Shown here piece by piece: positions 1 to 5,211 of a stretch of DNA of 5,616 bases. Each line of letters starts with the position of its first letter. The first letter of the stretch is position 1. The translations under genes and the position numbers were made by a program. Location of the stretch: assembly GCA_030672315.1 (NCBI GenBank), contig DAOVGQ010000062.1, positions 1 to 5,616 on the forward strand. The letters run 5' to 3'. The DNA comes from Candidatus Aenigmatarchaeota archaeon (lineage in GTDB: Archaea; Aenigmatarchaeota; Aenigmatarchaeia; QMZP01). The notes under the pieces were generated by a model, which saw only the letters and a program-made list of their open reading frames with translations, was not told the origin of the DNA and ran no database searches.

Positions 1-728
1 TCATAGAGCGGCCAGGCCCCTGTCCTGATGGCAAGGTCTCCCACTGCAATTGTTTTTGATGCTTCGAATCCCCATCCGGTGGGGCAGGGTGCCAGGAGGT
101 CTATGAACTTGGGCCCCGGGATAGAGGCTGCCTTCTGGAGCTTCCTCATGTAGTCCATGGCATTGGAGACGCAGGCCTGGGCAACATAGGGGGCCCCGTG
201 GGCCGCTATTATCTTGGCCATGGGCTTCCTCATGAGGATGTTGGCAGAACCGGCCTTGTTCAGGGGGGTCGTGGTGGTGTAGGCCCCGTAGGGGGTTGCC
301 GAGCTCATCTGGACTCCTGTGTTGGAGAAGGAGTGATTATTGTAACAGCAGAAAATAAAGTCGTCCCCTCTTGCCACTGCCCCTGAGAGGGCCTGGAACC
401 CTATGTCATAGGTTGCCCCGTCGCCGACAAAGCAGAGGACGTTCACGCCCCTGTTCCTTCCCAGCTGCTCAAGGGCGGCCCTTATGCCTGTTGCAGCAGC
501 TGCAGCATTCTCAATTGCCACATGGAGCCAGGGAACCCTTGTGGGCATGTGCGGGAAGGTCGTGAAAAGGGTCATGCAGCCCGAGGCATTGATAACAATG
601 GTTTTCTTGCCCAGGGCCTTGAGGGCAAGCTTGAGGCCCAGGGCGCCCGGGCACCCTGAACAGAGCGGTGCCCCACCTGCCACAAGCTCCTCTGTAGGAA
701 CATCCCTTATGGTCTTTATGGTTTTCAT
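1..728 (-). CDS. porB: Pyruvate (2-oxoacid):ferredoxin oxidoreductase beta subunit, 3' end cut by window
   Basis: Beta subunit of an archaeal multi-subunit 2-oxoacid:ferredoxin oxidoreductase. The family oxidatively decarboxylates pyruvate with CoA to acetyl-CoA and CO2 and reduces ferredoxin, in the cytoplasm; this subunit binds thiamine diphosphate and one [4Fe-4S] cluster. I translated 242 codons before the edge; the family usually has about 290-330 residues. Seen: CSGC (C23, C26), SGC (C51) and APCPTGW (C215), which fit the four cluster ligands. The ThDP/Mg motif starts at GDG 102-104 followed by YDIG and ends in NN 130-131, and NTGVQMSSATPYGA (136-149) is the family signature. The ATG at 728 follows AGGAG with a 5-base spacer. 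It lies 23 bases behind the coiled-coil gene, so the two are probably co-transcribed. No alpha, gamma or delta subunit is visible. 2-oxoisovalerate oxidoreductase (VorB) is the main alternative, because substrate cannot be assigned from the beta subunit alone. Confidence 0.9.
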   Translation of the reverse strand, partial: MKTIKTIRDVPTEELVAGGAPLCSGCPGALGLKLALKALGKKTIVINASGCMTLFTTFPHMPTRVPWLHVAIENAAAAATGIRAALEQLGRNRGVNVLCFVGDGATYDIGFQALSGAVARGDDFIFCCYNNHSFSNTGVQMSSATPYGAYTTTTPLNKAGSANILMRKPMAKIIAAHGAPYVAQACVSNAMDYMRKLQKAASIPGPKFIDLLAPCPTGWGFEASKTIAVGDLAIRTGAWPLY

Positions 729-733
729 GGCGG

Positions 734-738
734 CTCCT
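734..738 (-). promoter_or_regulatory. Shine-Dalgarno site of porB
   Basis: AGGAG on the minus strand, five bases before the ATG at 728. It supports this start and translation from a longer mRNA, since no clear TATA box is seen in the 23-base gap after the upstream stop codon. Confidence 0.6.
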
Positions 739-751
739 GAAAAGACCCCGG

Positions 752-1885
752 CTACTCTATAATAAGCGCAGAGGAGGCCCTGAGGTTGTTGACCTTGTTC
801 TCAACCTCCCTTATCATCTCCACTATGGGCTTCACATCCACCCTCTCGAGGTGCTGCTCGATATACTGGCTCTTCTGCTTGAGAGACTCCATGTCCCTCC
901 TTATGTTTGAGATGTCAAGGCCTTCAACATGCTCCTTGGCCTGCGCGGCCTCTCCCATCTTTTCCTTGAGCGTCTTTATCTCAACATTAAAGCTCTCTAC
1001 CAGGTCATCTGTCCTTTTCTCGGATTCCCTTATGCTGCTGTTCATCTTCTCGAACTGGTTGTATATCTCCTGGGTGAGGCCCTGGAAGTCTATATTTTCT
1101 GTCCTCGCTTCAAGGGACCTGAGTTCTGACTTCATGTCATCGAGATTCTTGAGACGCTGCTTGATATCGTTTATCTCCCTGGCCATCTGGGAACACTCCT
1201 GGCCCTGCCTGGCAACATCCAGCTTTATGTTGTTTATCTCCTTGAAGCTGCTCTCTATCTTCTTTGCCATATCAGGGTCCCCTGTAGGGATCCTTACTGT
1301 CTTGATTACAGGGACCTCCTTGATTACGGGGACCTTGACTTCCTTGATTTTCTCCCTGATTACAGGGACCTTGACTTCCCTGATTTTCTCCCTGATTACA
1401 GGGATAATCTTTATCCTTTCCCTGATGACATGGACATCCTTGATTCTCTCTTTGGCTGCTGGGGGTTTGGCTTCCCCCTTGGCCGCTGTCTTGGTCTTCA
1501 CACCCCTGGGTGCCTTGGAAGGTTTGGATTTCATCAGAAGGGGGGGCCTGGGGGGCTCTTTCCCTTCCTTCCCGACAAGCTTGTCTGCTGGTTGGGGAAG
1601 GTCGGGCTCCTTATCCCTCTCTCCCAGGATGCTCTTCTTTATAGAATCAAGGCCCGGGCCCTCCTCACCCCTCAGCGGCCTGGGTGGCGGGGGCATGGGA
1701 GGAAGGGCCTTCCCAATCAGCTTGCTCTTCTCCTTGGTTATCTTCTCAAGCTCACTGGTGCTGGCGCCGAAGATCTTGTCAAAGTCTTTCTTGGATATTT
1801 TCTTCTCCCTGAGCTGCCTTCTGAGGCGGTTTATGTTGCCCCTTATCTCCCTCTCATTCTTGTTCAAATCAGAAAGGCTGGCCAT
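752..1885 (-). CDS. Uncharacterised coiled-coil protein with a 12-residue tandem repeat
   Basis: I do not recognise this 377-residue protein and assign no function. Layout: a charged helical N-terminus (about 1-58) that looks able to form a coiled coil; a proline-rich hinge (61-72, with PPMPPPPRP); a Lys/Pro/Ala-rich, probably disordered stretch (73-148); a repeat block (152-200) built on PVIREKIKEVKV; and a long helical, heptad-like C-terminal part (about 205-370). No signal peptide, membrane segment or catalytic motif is apparent, so a soluble structural or scaffold role is plausible but inferred. The single Cys is C231. The ATG at 1885 is chosen because a TATA-like run lies about 27 bases upstream, fitting a leaderless transcript, and no good Shine-Dalgarno site precedes it. 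It ends 23 bases before porB. An antisense frame is open across almost its full length, but its product is low-complexity and hydrophobic and I treat it as a shadow. Confidence 0.85.
   Translation of the reverse strand: MASLSDLNKNEREIRGNINRLRRQLREKKISKKDFDKIFGASTSELEKITKEKSKLIGKALPPMPPPPRPLRGEEGPGLDSIKKSILGERDKEPDLPQPADKLVGKEGKEPPRPPLLMKSKPSKAPRGVKTKTAAKGEAKPPAAKERIKDVHVIRERIKIIPVIREKIREVKVPVIREKIKEVKVPVIKEVPVIKTVRIPTGDPDMAKKIESSFKEINNIKLDVARQGQECSQMAREINDIKQRLKNLDDMKSELRSLEARTENIDFQGLTQEIYNQFEKMNSSIRESEKRTDDLVESFNVEIKTLKEKMGEAAQAKEHVEGLDISNIRRDMESLKQKSQYIEQHLERVDVKPIVEMIREVENKVNNLRASSALIIE
1286..1432 (-). repeat. In-gene tandem repeat, 36-base unit, in the coiled-coil gene
   Basis: Two adjacent 36-base units (1331-1366 and 1367-1402) encode PVIREKIKEVKV and PVIREKIREVKV and differ by very few bases. 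Degenerate units flank them: HVIRERIKII on the N-terminal side, then PVIKEV and PVIKTVRI on the C-terminal side. The near-identity of the two central units at DNA level points to recent in-frame duplication by slippage or unequal recombination. A 12-residue period with regularly spaced Pro and alternating Val/Ile resembles an extended beta or fibrous segment rather than a heptad coil; that structural reading is inference. Confidence 0.85.
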
Positions 1886-1908
1886 TACTTAATATATGCC
1901 GGGGCGCC

Positions 1909-1918
1909 TTAAAAAATA
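1909..1918 (-). promoter_or_regulatory. TATA-like element before the coiled-coil gene; possible T-run terminator of the upstream gene
   Basis: The minus strand reads TATTTTTTAA, centred about 27 bases from the ATG at 1885, the spacing expected of a TATA box serving a leaderless archaeal mRNA. The same T-run lies about 22-31 bases after the stop of the AbrB-like gene and could act as its oligo-T terminator. A second AT-rich stretch (CATATATTAAG, 1888-1898) is too close to the start to be the TATA box. Confidence 0.5.
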
Positions 1919-1939
1919 CAGTGCTTTGTCGCCTGCCTA

Positions 1940-2320
1940 TCAACCATAGAGTGAGAAATCGAGCTCTTTAGCAGCTTTAAGAAAAACGCCAAACTCTTTC
2001 TTGCTCCAATATTCTATTTTATGAGGATATACAACCAAGAGAGCCTTTCTTCCTTTCTCCAGATTGGTTTTTTCGCGAAATTCTTTGGGAACATAGATTC
2101 TTCTCTTGCTTATCTTTTTGCTGTGTTTTGTGGACACCCTCCCCCAACAGGGTTCTACTTTTATGTATTTATAACTACTATTCCCGATGCGTTCTTCAGC
2201 TGGAGAGAGATTGACCCTGTCGATTTCGTGCTCATTGAACATGACCGCAACCTTACCCAGACACACTGTACCGTTTGTTGCTATCTTGTATTCCTTCCGC
2301 ATATTGAAATAAGGGTCCAT
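1940..2320 (-). CDS. Small protein with AbrB/SpoVT-like C-terminal half
   Basis: A 126-residue protein, probably cytoplasmic. Residues about 70-106 (KISKRRIYVPKEFREK, then a turn at LEKGRK, then KIEYWSKKEF) resemble the swapped-hairpin AbrB/MazE/SpoVT fold, where an 'R-I-x-(I/V)-P-K-E-(L/F)-R' strand leads to a Gly turn and a second strand. That family includes DNA-binding transition regulators and antitoxins. The N-terminal 65 residues, with single Cys at 20 and 58, are unrecognised. I prefer the ATG at 2320, preceded by GGTGGT with a 4-base spacer; a GTG at 2329 would add three residues but overlaps that site. Hand-counted GC is about 41%, against roughly 53-57% in lines sampled from neighbouring genes, suggesting different origin or relaxed selection. 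It follows TFB after 62 bases. No toxin partner is seen next to it, so a toxin-antitoxin role is not supported. Confidence 0.6.
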   Translation of the reverse strand: MDPYFNMRKEYKIATNGTVCLGKVAVMFNEHEIDRVNLSPAEERIGNSSYKYIKVEPCWGRVSTKHSKKISKRRIYVPKEFREKTNLEKGRKALLVVYPHKIEYWSKKEFGVFLKAAKELDFSLYG

Positions 2321-2355
2321 GAAGACCACCCTGATCTTGCCAGTAACCTATTAGA

Positions 2356-2365
2356 CCTTATAGTA
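2356..2365 (-). promoter_or_regulatory. Possible weak TATA box of the AbrB-like gene
   Basis: The minus strand reads TACTATAAGG between the TFB stop and the AbrB-like start. A transcript beginning about 25 bases on would have a leader of roughly 15 bases containing the GGTGGT ribosome-binding site at 2325-2330. The match is weak and read-through from the TFB gene is equally possible. Confidence 0.35.
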
Positions 2366-2382
2366 TTAGAAGGGTTGGGGGG

Positions 2383-3345
2383 CTACCTGCCCTCTTCTTC
2401 CTCTTCCTTGACCCTCTCCTCGACCTCTTCCTTGATTCCGAGGGTCTCCACCATTTCCTTGTAGCGGTTCCTGATGGTTACCTCTGTGACGCCTATGGCG
2501 TCTGCGACCTCCCTCTGGGTCTTCTTCTCGCCCTCGAGCACAGCAGATATGTAGAGGGCAGCCGCTGCCACACCTATGGGTCCCTTTCCAGAGGTCACGT
2601 CAGACTTGGTTGCCTCGTTCAGGACATCGACTGCACGGACCTGGACCCTCTCGGAGAGACCGAGCAGGCTTCCGAACCTGGGGATGTAGTCCTGGGCCTT
2701 TGCAGGAAGAATCCTTATCCTAAGCTTCCTGGATATGTATCTGTAGGTCTTGCCTATGTCTCTCCTGTTTATCCCGGATGCCTTGGATATCTCATCCAGG
2801 GTTCTGGGGGCCCCTTCCTCCCTGCAGGTTGTATAAAGGAGTGCTGCAATTATGCTTTCAGTGGACCTTCCCCTCACCAGCCCCCTGTTCACTGCGTGCT
2901 GGTAGAGCTTTGCCACCCTTTCATGAACAGCACGGGAGAGATGAAGGTAAGAGATAAGCCTCTGGAGTTCTGAGAATGCGAAAGAGAGGTTCCTGTCCTT
3001 GGATTTTATGAGCCTCTTGTGCCATTTGGTGAGCCTGTAGTACTGGGCCCTCTTCCTGCTCGAGACCTTGAAGAGCTCCCCGCGGCCCTTTCCGATTTCA
3101 GTGGTGATGCCCTCATCGTGCTTTGTCGGTGTCAGGGCAGCACCTGTCCTCACCCTCTTGGACCTCTGGTCCTCGTCAAAGGCACGCCACTCCTGGCTGA
3201 AGTCTATCATGGATTCCTTGAGAACAGCGCCGCAGTTCTCGCAGACAGACTCTCCCCTTATGTGATCATACCTGATATGAGTAGAGCCACACTCAGGACA
3301 TCTCTGAATGCCCTTCTTCTCCTGACGGCTGTTTTCCTCGAGCAT
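2383..3345 (-). CDS. tfb: Transcription initiation factor B (TFB/TFIIB)
   Basis: Archaeal TFIIB homologue. It binds the TBP-TATA complex and the BRE element and recruits RNA polymerase. At 320 residues it is close to the usual 300-340. Order: zinc ribbon with C16, C19, C35, C38 (CPEC, CENC); B-reader/linker (about 50-90) with EWRAFD and RTGAALTPTKHDEG; first cyclin fold (about 112-205); second cyclin fold (about 208-304), ending in the BRE-recognition helix-turn-helix TQREVADAIGVTEVTIRNRY (276-295). All core elements are intact. The last 16 residues are a charged tail ending in EEEEEGR, beyond the cyclin core. The ATG at 3345 is preceded by GGTGAT, complementary to the 16S 3' end, and by a strong TATA box. 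The AbrB-like gene follows on the same strand. Many archaea carry several TFBs, and whether this is the sole or main copy cannot be told. Confidence 0.97.
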   Translation of the reverse strand: MLEENSRQEKKGIQRCPECGSTHIRYDHIRGESVCENCGAVLKESMIDFSQEWRAFDEDQRSKRVRTGAALTPTKHDEGITTEIGKGRGELFKVSSRKRAQYYRLTKWHKRLIKSKDRNLSFAFSELQRLISYLHLSRAVHERVAKLYQHAVNRGLVRGRSTESIIAALLYTTCREEGAPRTLDEISKASGINRRDIGKTYRYISRKLRIRILPAKAQDYIPRFGSLLGLSERVQVRAVDVLNEATKSDVTSGKGPIGVAAAALYISAVLEGEKKTQREVADAIGVTEVTIRNRYKEMVETLGIKEEVEERVKEEEEEGR

Positions 3346-3347
3346 AA

Positions 3348-3353
3348 ATCACC
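3348..3353 (-). promoter_or_regulatory. Ribosome-binding site of the TFB gene
   Basis: GGTGAT on the minus strand, two bases before the ATG at 3345. It pairs with the AUCACC portion of the archaeal 16S rRNA 3' end, giving normal register for an extended Shine-Dalgarno. It argues that the TFB mRNA has a leader, unlike its neighbours. Confidence 0.5.
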
Positions 3354-3392
3354 GATTGTTACCATCTTTTAGTGACACCCAAAAAGGGCAAT

Positions 3393-3408
3393 AATATATA
3401 TAAATTTT
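3393..3408 (-). promoter_or_regulatory. TFB gene promoter: TATA box with A-rich BRE-like flank
   Basis: The minus strand reads GTAAAA followed by TTTATATATATT, the best match to a BRE plus TATA box in the window. Its centre lies about 55 bases before the ATG, so a start site 25 bases downstream would give a leader of about 30 bases that includes the GGTGAT site. A second, perfectly palindromic CTTTATAAAG lies just upstream at 3413-3422 and could be an alternative promoter or a regulator site. Confidence 0.7.
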
Positions 3409-3602
3409 ACCCCTTTATAAAGATTTCGGTGCCTGGATATATTGTTAGAGTTACTATTGCCAGGTGAGTAATTAACTAAGGAATTGCATAGCTTCCTTAT
3501 AAAGGTAACCCATAGGCTTATAAGCACTGTCAGGCAAACCCCTTCAGGCCGGTATCCTTTCCTTCCCGACTTGGTTATAGCCTAATCCCCCAGAGGAGGC
3601 AG
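3409..3602. other. Non-coding interval between the helicase stop and the TFB promoter
   Basis: No convincing protein gene, tRNA or C/D-box RNA is seen here. It contains three TATA-like palindromes: CTTTATAAAG (3413-3422), CCTTATAAAGG (3495-3505, imperfect) and GCTTATAAGC (3516-3525). It also has an inverted repeat, TAAGGAA/TTCCTTA (3477-3483 and 3493-3499), able to form a 7-bp hairpin with a 9-base loop, and a TCAGGC direct repeat (3530-3535, 3544-3549). No clear oligo-T terminator follows the helicase stop. The interval could be a long TFB regulatory region or encode an unrecognised small RNA; neither is proven. Confidence 0.5.
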
Positions 3603-5159
3603 TCACTTAGGGGAAGGTCGGGTAATATCGCCCATTCTCATGCCGTAGAGGGCCTTCTTCATTCTCCTCTCCTTGTGGTGGGCTGCCCAGTAGTAGGCCT
3701 CGTCCCTCGTTCCCTTGGTTATAAGGAATATCACCTTCCCCACCATCTGCCGGCCCACGCGGCCGCGGCGCTGTATCGAGCGGATGCCTGAAGGGACAGG
3801 CTCATAGAACACAGCAAGGTCCATGGCAGGGATGTCCAGACCTTCCTCACCTATCGATGTGCAGGCAAGCACATTATGCAGGCCCTTGGAGAAGTCCCTG
3901 ATTCTCTTGGCCTGCTCCCTCTGGGTCATGCCCTCCCGCTGCCCGACAAATTCAACCGGCCTAGCACCCTGAACCTGTTTAAGGGATGAAACAATCTCCC
4001 TGACAGATTCCCTGTAGTTGGCAAAGACTATTATCCTGCTCTGGGAATTATCCCTGAGCTGCTGGCTGACAACGGTCAGGAGCCTGGCCACCTTGGGGTG
4101 CCTGGCACCCTCCCCGTGCAGGCTGTGGGTGAGGAACATGGCATCGGATATCTCCCTGTTGTTGACCAGGGCCTTGTCTGCCCTGCTCCTGCCTGTCCTG
4201 ACCTTTCTCCAGTAGGCCTCCAGGACCCCTATTCCCTGGGTCTCGAGCATGGTGAGGGCATGCTCCAGTTTGATAGCCTGGCTGGCCAGGAACATTCCGA
4301 TAAAGGCTTTTTTACCTGTACCTTGGGTACGGCCCTGCTTTATTCCCATGGCGAGCCTGCTCTGGAGCTCCAGGAGCTGCTTCCTGCTTACATATCCCCT
4401 CCCCAAGTATCCCATCTTTCTGAGGCTCCCCACCTTCTGATTGAATACCTCTGTTATTAAGCTGCCTATCTTCCTGAACCTCTCCGGGAGTTCCACATGA
4501 ATCCACCTTGTCTCCCTGTCCATGACATAGGGCGACACGTCCTGCTCCTCCTCTGTCCTGATTTCTACTGCCTCGAGGCCGGTGTTCTTCATGATCTCCC
4601 TTATCTTGGAAAGGTCGCTGCCCGGGGATGCGGTGAGGCCGAGTATCCGCTGGTTGCGGGCCTGCTCCCTGTATTTCCTGGCCACGTAGGGGTATGCATA
4701 CAGGCCCACTGAATGGTGGGTCTCATCTATGACAAGGAGGGAGAAGTCCTCGAGGTCCAGCAGGTCATGCCTCAAATCGTTCTTGACGGTCTGGGGTGTT
4801 GCAAAGATTATCCTTACTATCCTGTCCTGGTAAACCCTCTGCCTTTCAGGCGGCTTCATGGTCCCCATGACCACAGAGAGCTCAACATCCTCGAGGTTTA
4901 TATATTTCATAAAGGTCTTGTAGTGCTGGCTCACTAGGGGCCTTGTGGGGGCAAGGACCATGGCCCTGGAATCCGGAAACCTCTCCAGAATGTGGGCTGC
5001 CAGAAGAACCGCTATGTTGGTCTTTCCCAGGCCTGTGGGCAGGACGCACAGGGTGTTCCTCTTGAGGGCCTTCCTGAGTATGGCTGCCTGGTATTCCCTG
5101 TCCTCCATGGTGCCTGGCTTTATCAGGCCGTGCTCGACATAAGCCCTGTCCTGGGTCAT
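3603..5159 (-). CDS. hef: Hef/FANCM-type superfamily 2 DNA helicase, helicase part only
   Basis: DNA-dependent ATPase/helicase of the archaeal Hef (FANCM/XPF-related) family, which remodels stalled forks and branched DNA. Length is 518 residues. Seen in order: Q-motif-like Y23-Q24; Walker A PTGLGKT (41-47); Ia LAPTRPLVSQH (69-79); GT-containing loop near 99; ATPQT (120-124); motif II DETH (145-148); motif III LTASPG (175-180); a helical insert (about 225-330) typical of Hef; motif IV IIVFANYRES; motif V TSIGEEGLD; motif VI QRRGRVGR (463-470), followed by KGTRDEAYYW. Family motif II is usually DEAH; Thr here is a tolerated DExH variant. Classical Hef continues into an XPF-type nuclease and HhH domain, giving about 750 residues; this protein stops about 48 residues after motif VI and no nuclease reading frame follows. 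The ATG at 5159 is chosen because a TATA box lies about 26 bases upstream, implying a leaderless mRNA; M18 is an alternative. Confidence 0.93.
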   Translation of the reverse strand: MTQDRAYVEHGLIKPGTMEDREYQAAILRKALKRNTLCVLPTGLGKTNIAVLLAAHILERFPDSRAMVLAPTRPLVSQHYKTFMKYINLEDVELSVVMGTMKPPERQRVYQDRIVRIIFATPQTVKNDLRHDLLDLEDFSLLVIDETHHSVGLYAYPYVARKYREQARNQRILGLTASPGSDLSKIREIMKNTGLEAVEIRTEEEQDVSPYVMDRETRWIHVELPERFRKIGSLITEVFNQKVGSLRKMGYLGRGYVSRKQLLELQSRLAMGIKQGRTQGTGKKAFIGMFLASQAIKLEHALTMLETQGIGVLEAYWRKVRTGRSRADKALVNNREISDAMFLTHSLHGEGARHPKVARLLTVVSQQLRDNSQSRIIVFANYRESVREIVSSLKQVQGARPVEFVGQREGMTQREQAKRIRDFSKGLHNVLACTSIGEEGLDIPAMDLAVFYEPVPSGIRSIQRRGRVGRQMVGKVIFLITKGTRDEAYYWAAHHKERRMKKALYGMRMGDITRPSPK

Positions 5160-5180
5160 ATTTAACTAACTGTATGACAA

Positions 5181-5189
5181 TATATAAAA
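5181..5189. promoter_or_regulatory. Shared TATA box of a divergent promoter pair
   Basis: TATATAAAA on plus, TTTTATATA on minus, the only TATA-like element in the 52 bases between the two divergent start codons. Its centre (about 5185) is 26 bases from the helicase ATG (5159) and 27 bases from the ATG at 5212. Both distances are what a leaderless archaeal transcript needs, so one element may direct initiation both ways. Confidence 0.6.
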
Positions 5190-5211
5190 CATGTGATGGG
5201 TGTTGGTTGCC

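Noticed and set aside
198..762. Overlapping short plus-strand frames opposite porB
   Set aside because: They lie opposite a clear PorB with all cofactor motifs, and their translations are low-complexity Gly/Arg/Pro-rich shadows.
1331..1402. Direct repeats considered as a CRISPR array
   Set aside because: The units are contiguous without spacers, have a 36-base in-frame period, and encode a clear 12-residue protein repeat.
786..1892. A 368-codon open frame on the plus strand, antisense to nearly the whole coiled-coil gene
   Set aside because: The product is a monotonous Leu/Ser/Ile/Phe-rich string with no domain pattern. It mirrors the Lys/Glu-rich sense codons, lacks a promoter, and the sense protein has clear coiled-coil and repeat structure.
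1940..2320. AbrB-like gene as the antitoxin of a toxin-antitoxin pair
   Set aside because: There is no small adjacent toxin-like gene; the neighbours are TFB and a coiled-coil protein.
3019..3372. Plus-strand open frame antisense to the N-terminal part of TFB
   Set aside because: The opposite strand encodes the unmistakable zinc ribbon and B-reader of TFB; the antisense product has no recognisable feature.
3472..3513. A 13-codon ATG-to-TAA frame on the minus strand upstream of TFB (MGYLYKEAMQFLS), considered as a leader peptide
   Set aside because: It is too short, has no ribosome-binding site, and lies upstream of the strongest TATA box, so it would probably not be in the TFB mRNA.
3526..3602. 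Possible tRNA, C/D-box or H/ACA RNA after the helicase gene
   Set aside because: No T-arm consensus, no RUGAUGA/CUGA box pair and no stable hairpin with a proper ANA end could be found by eye.
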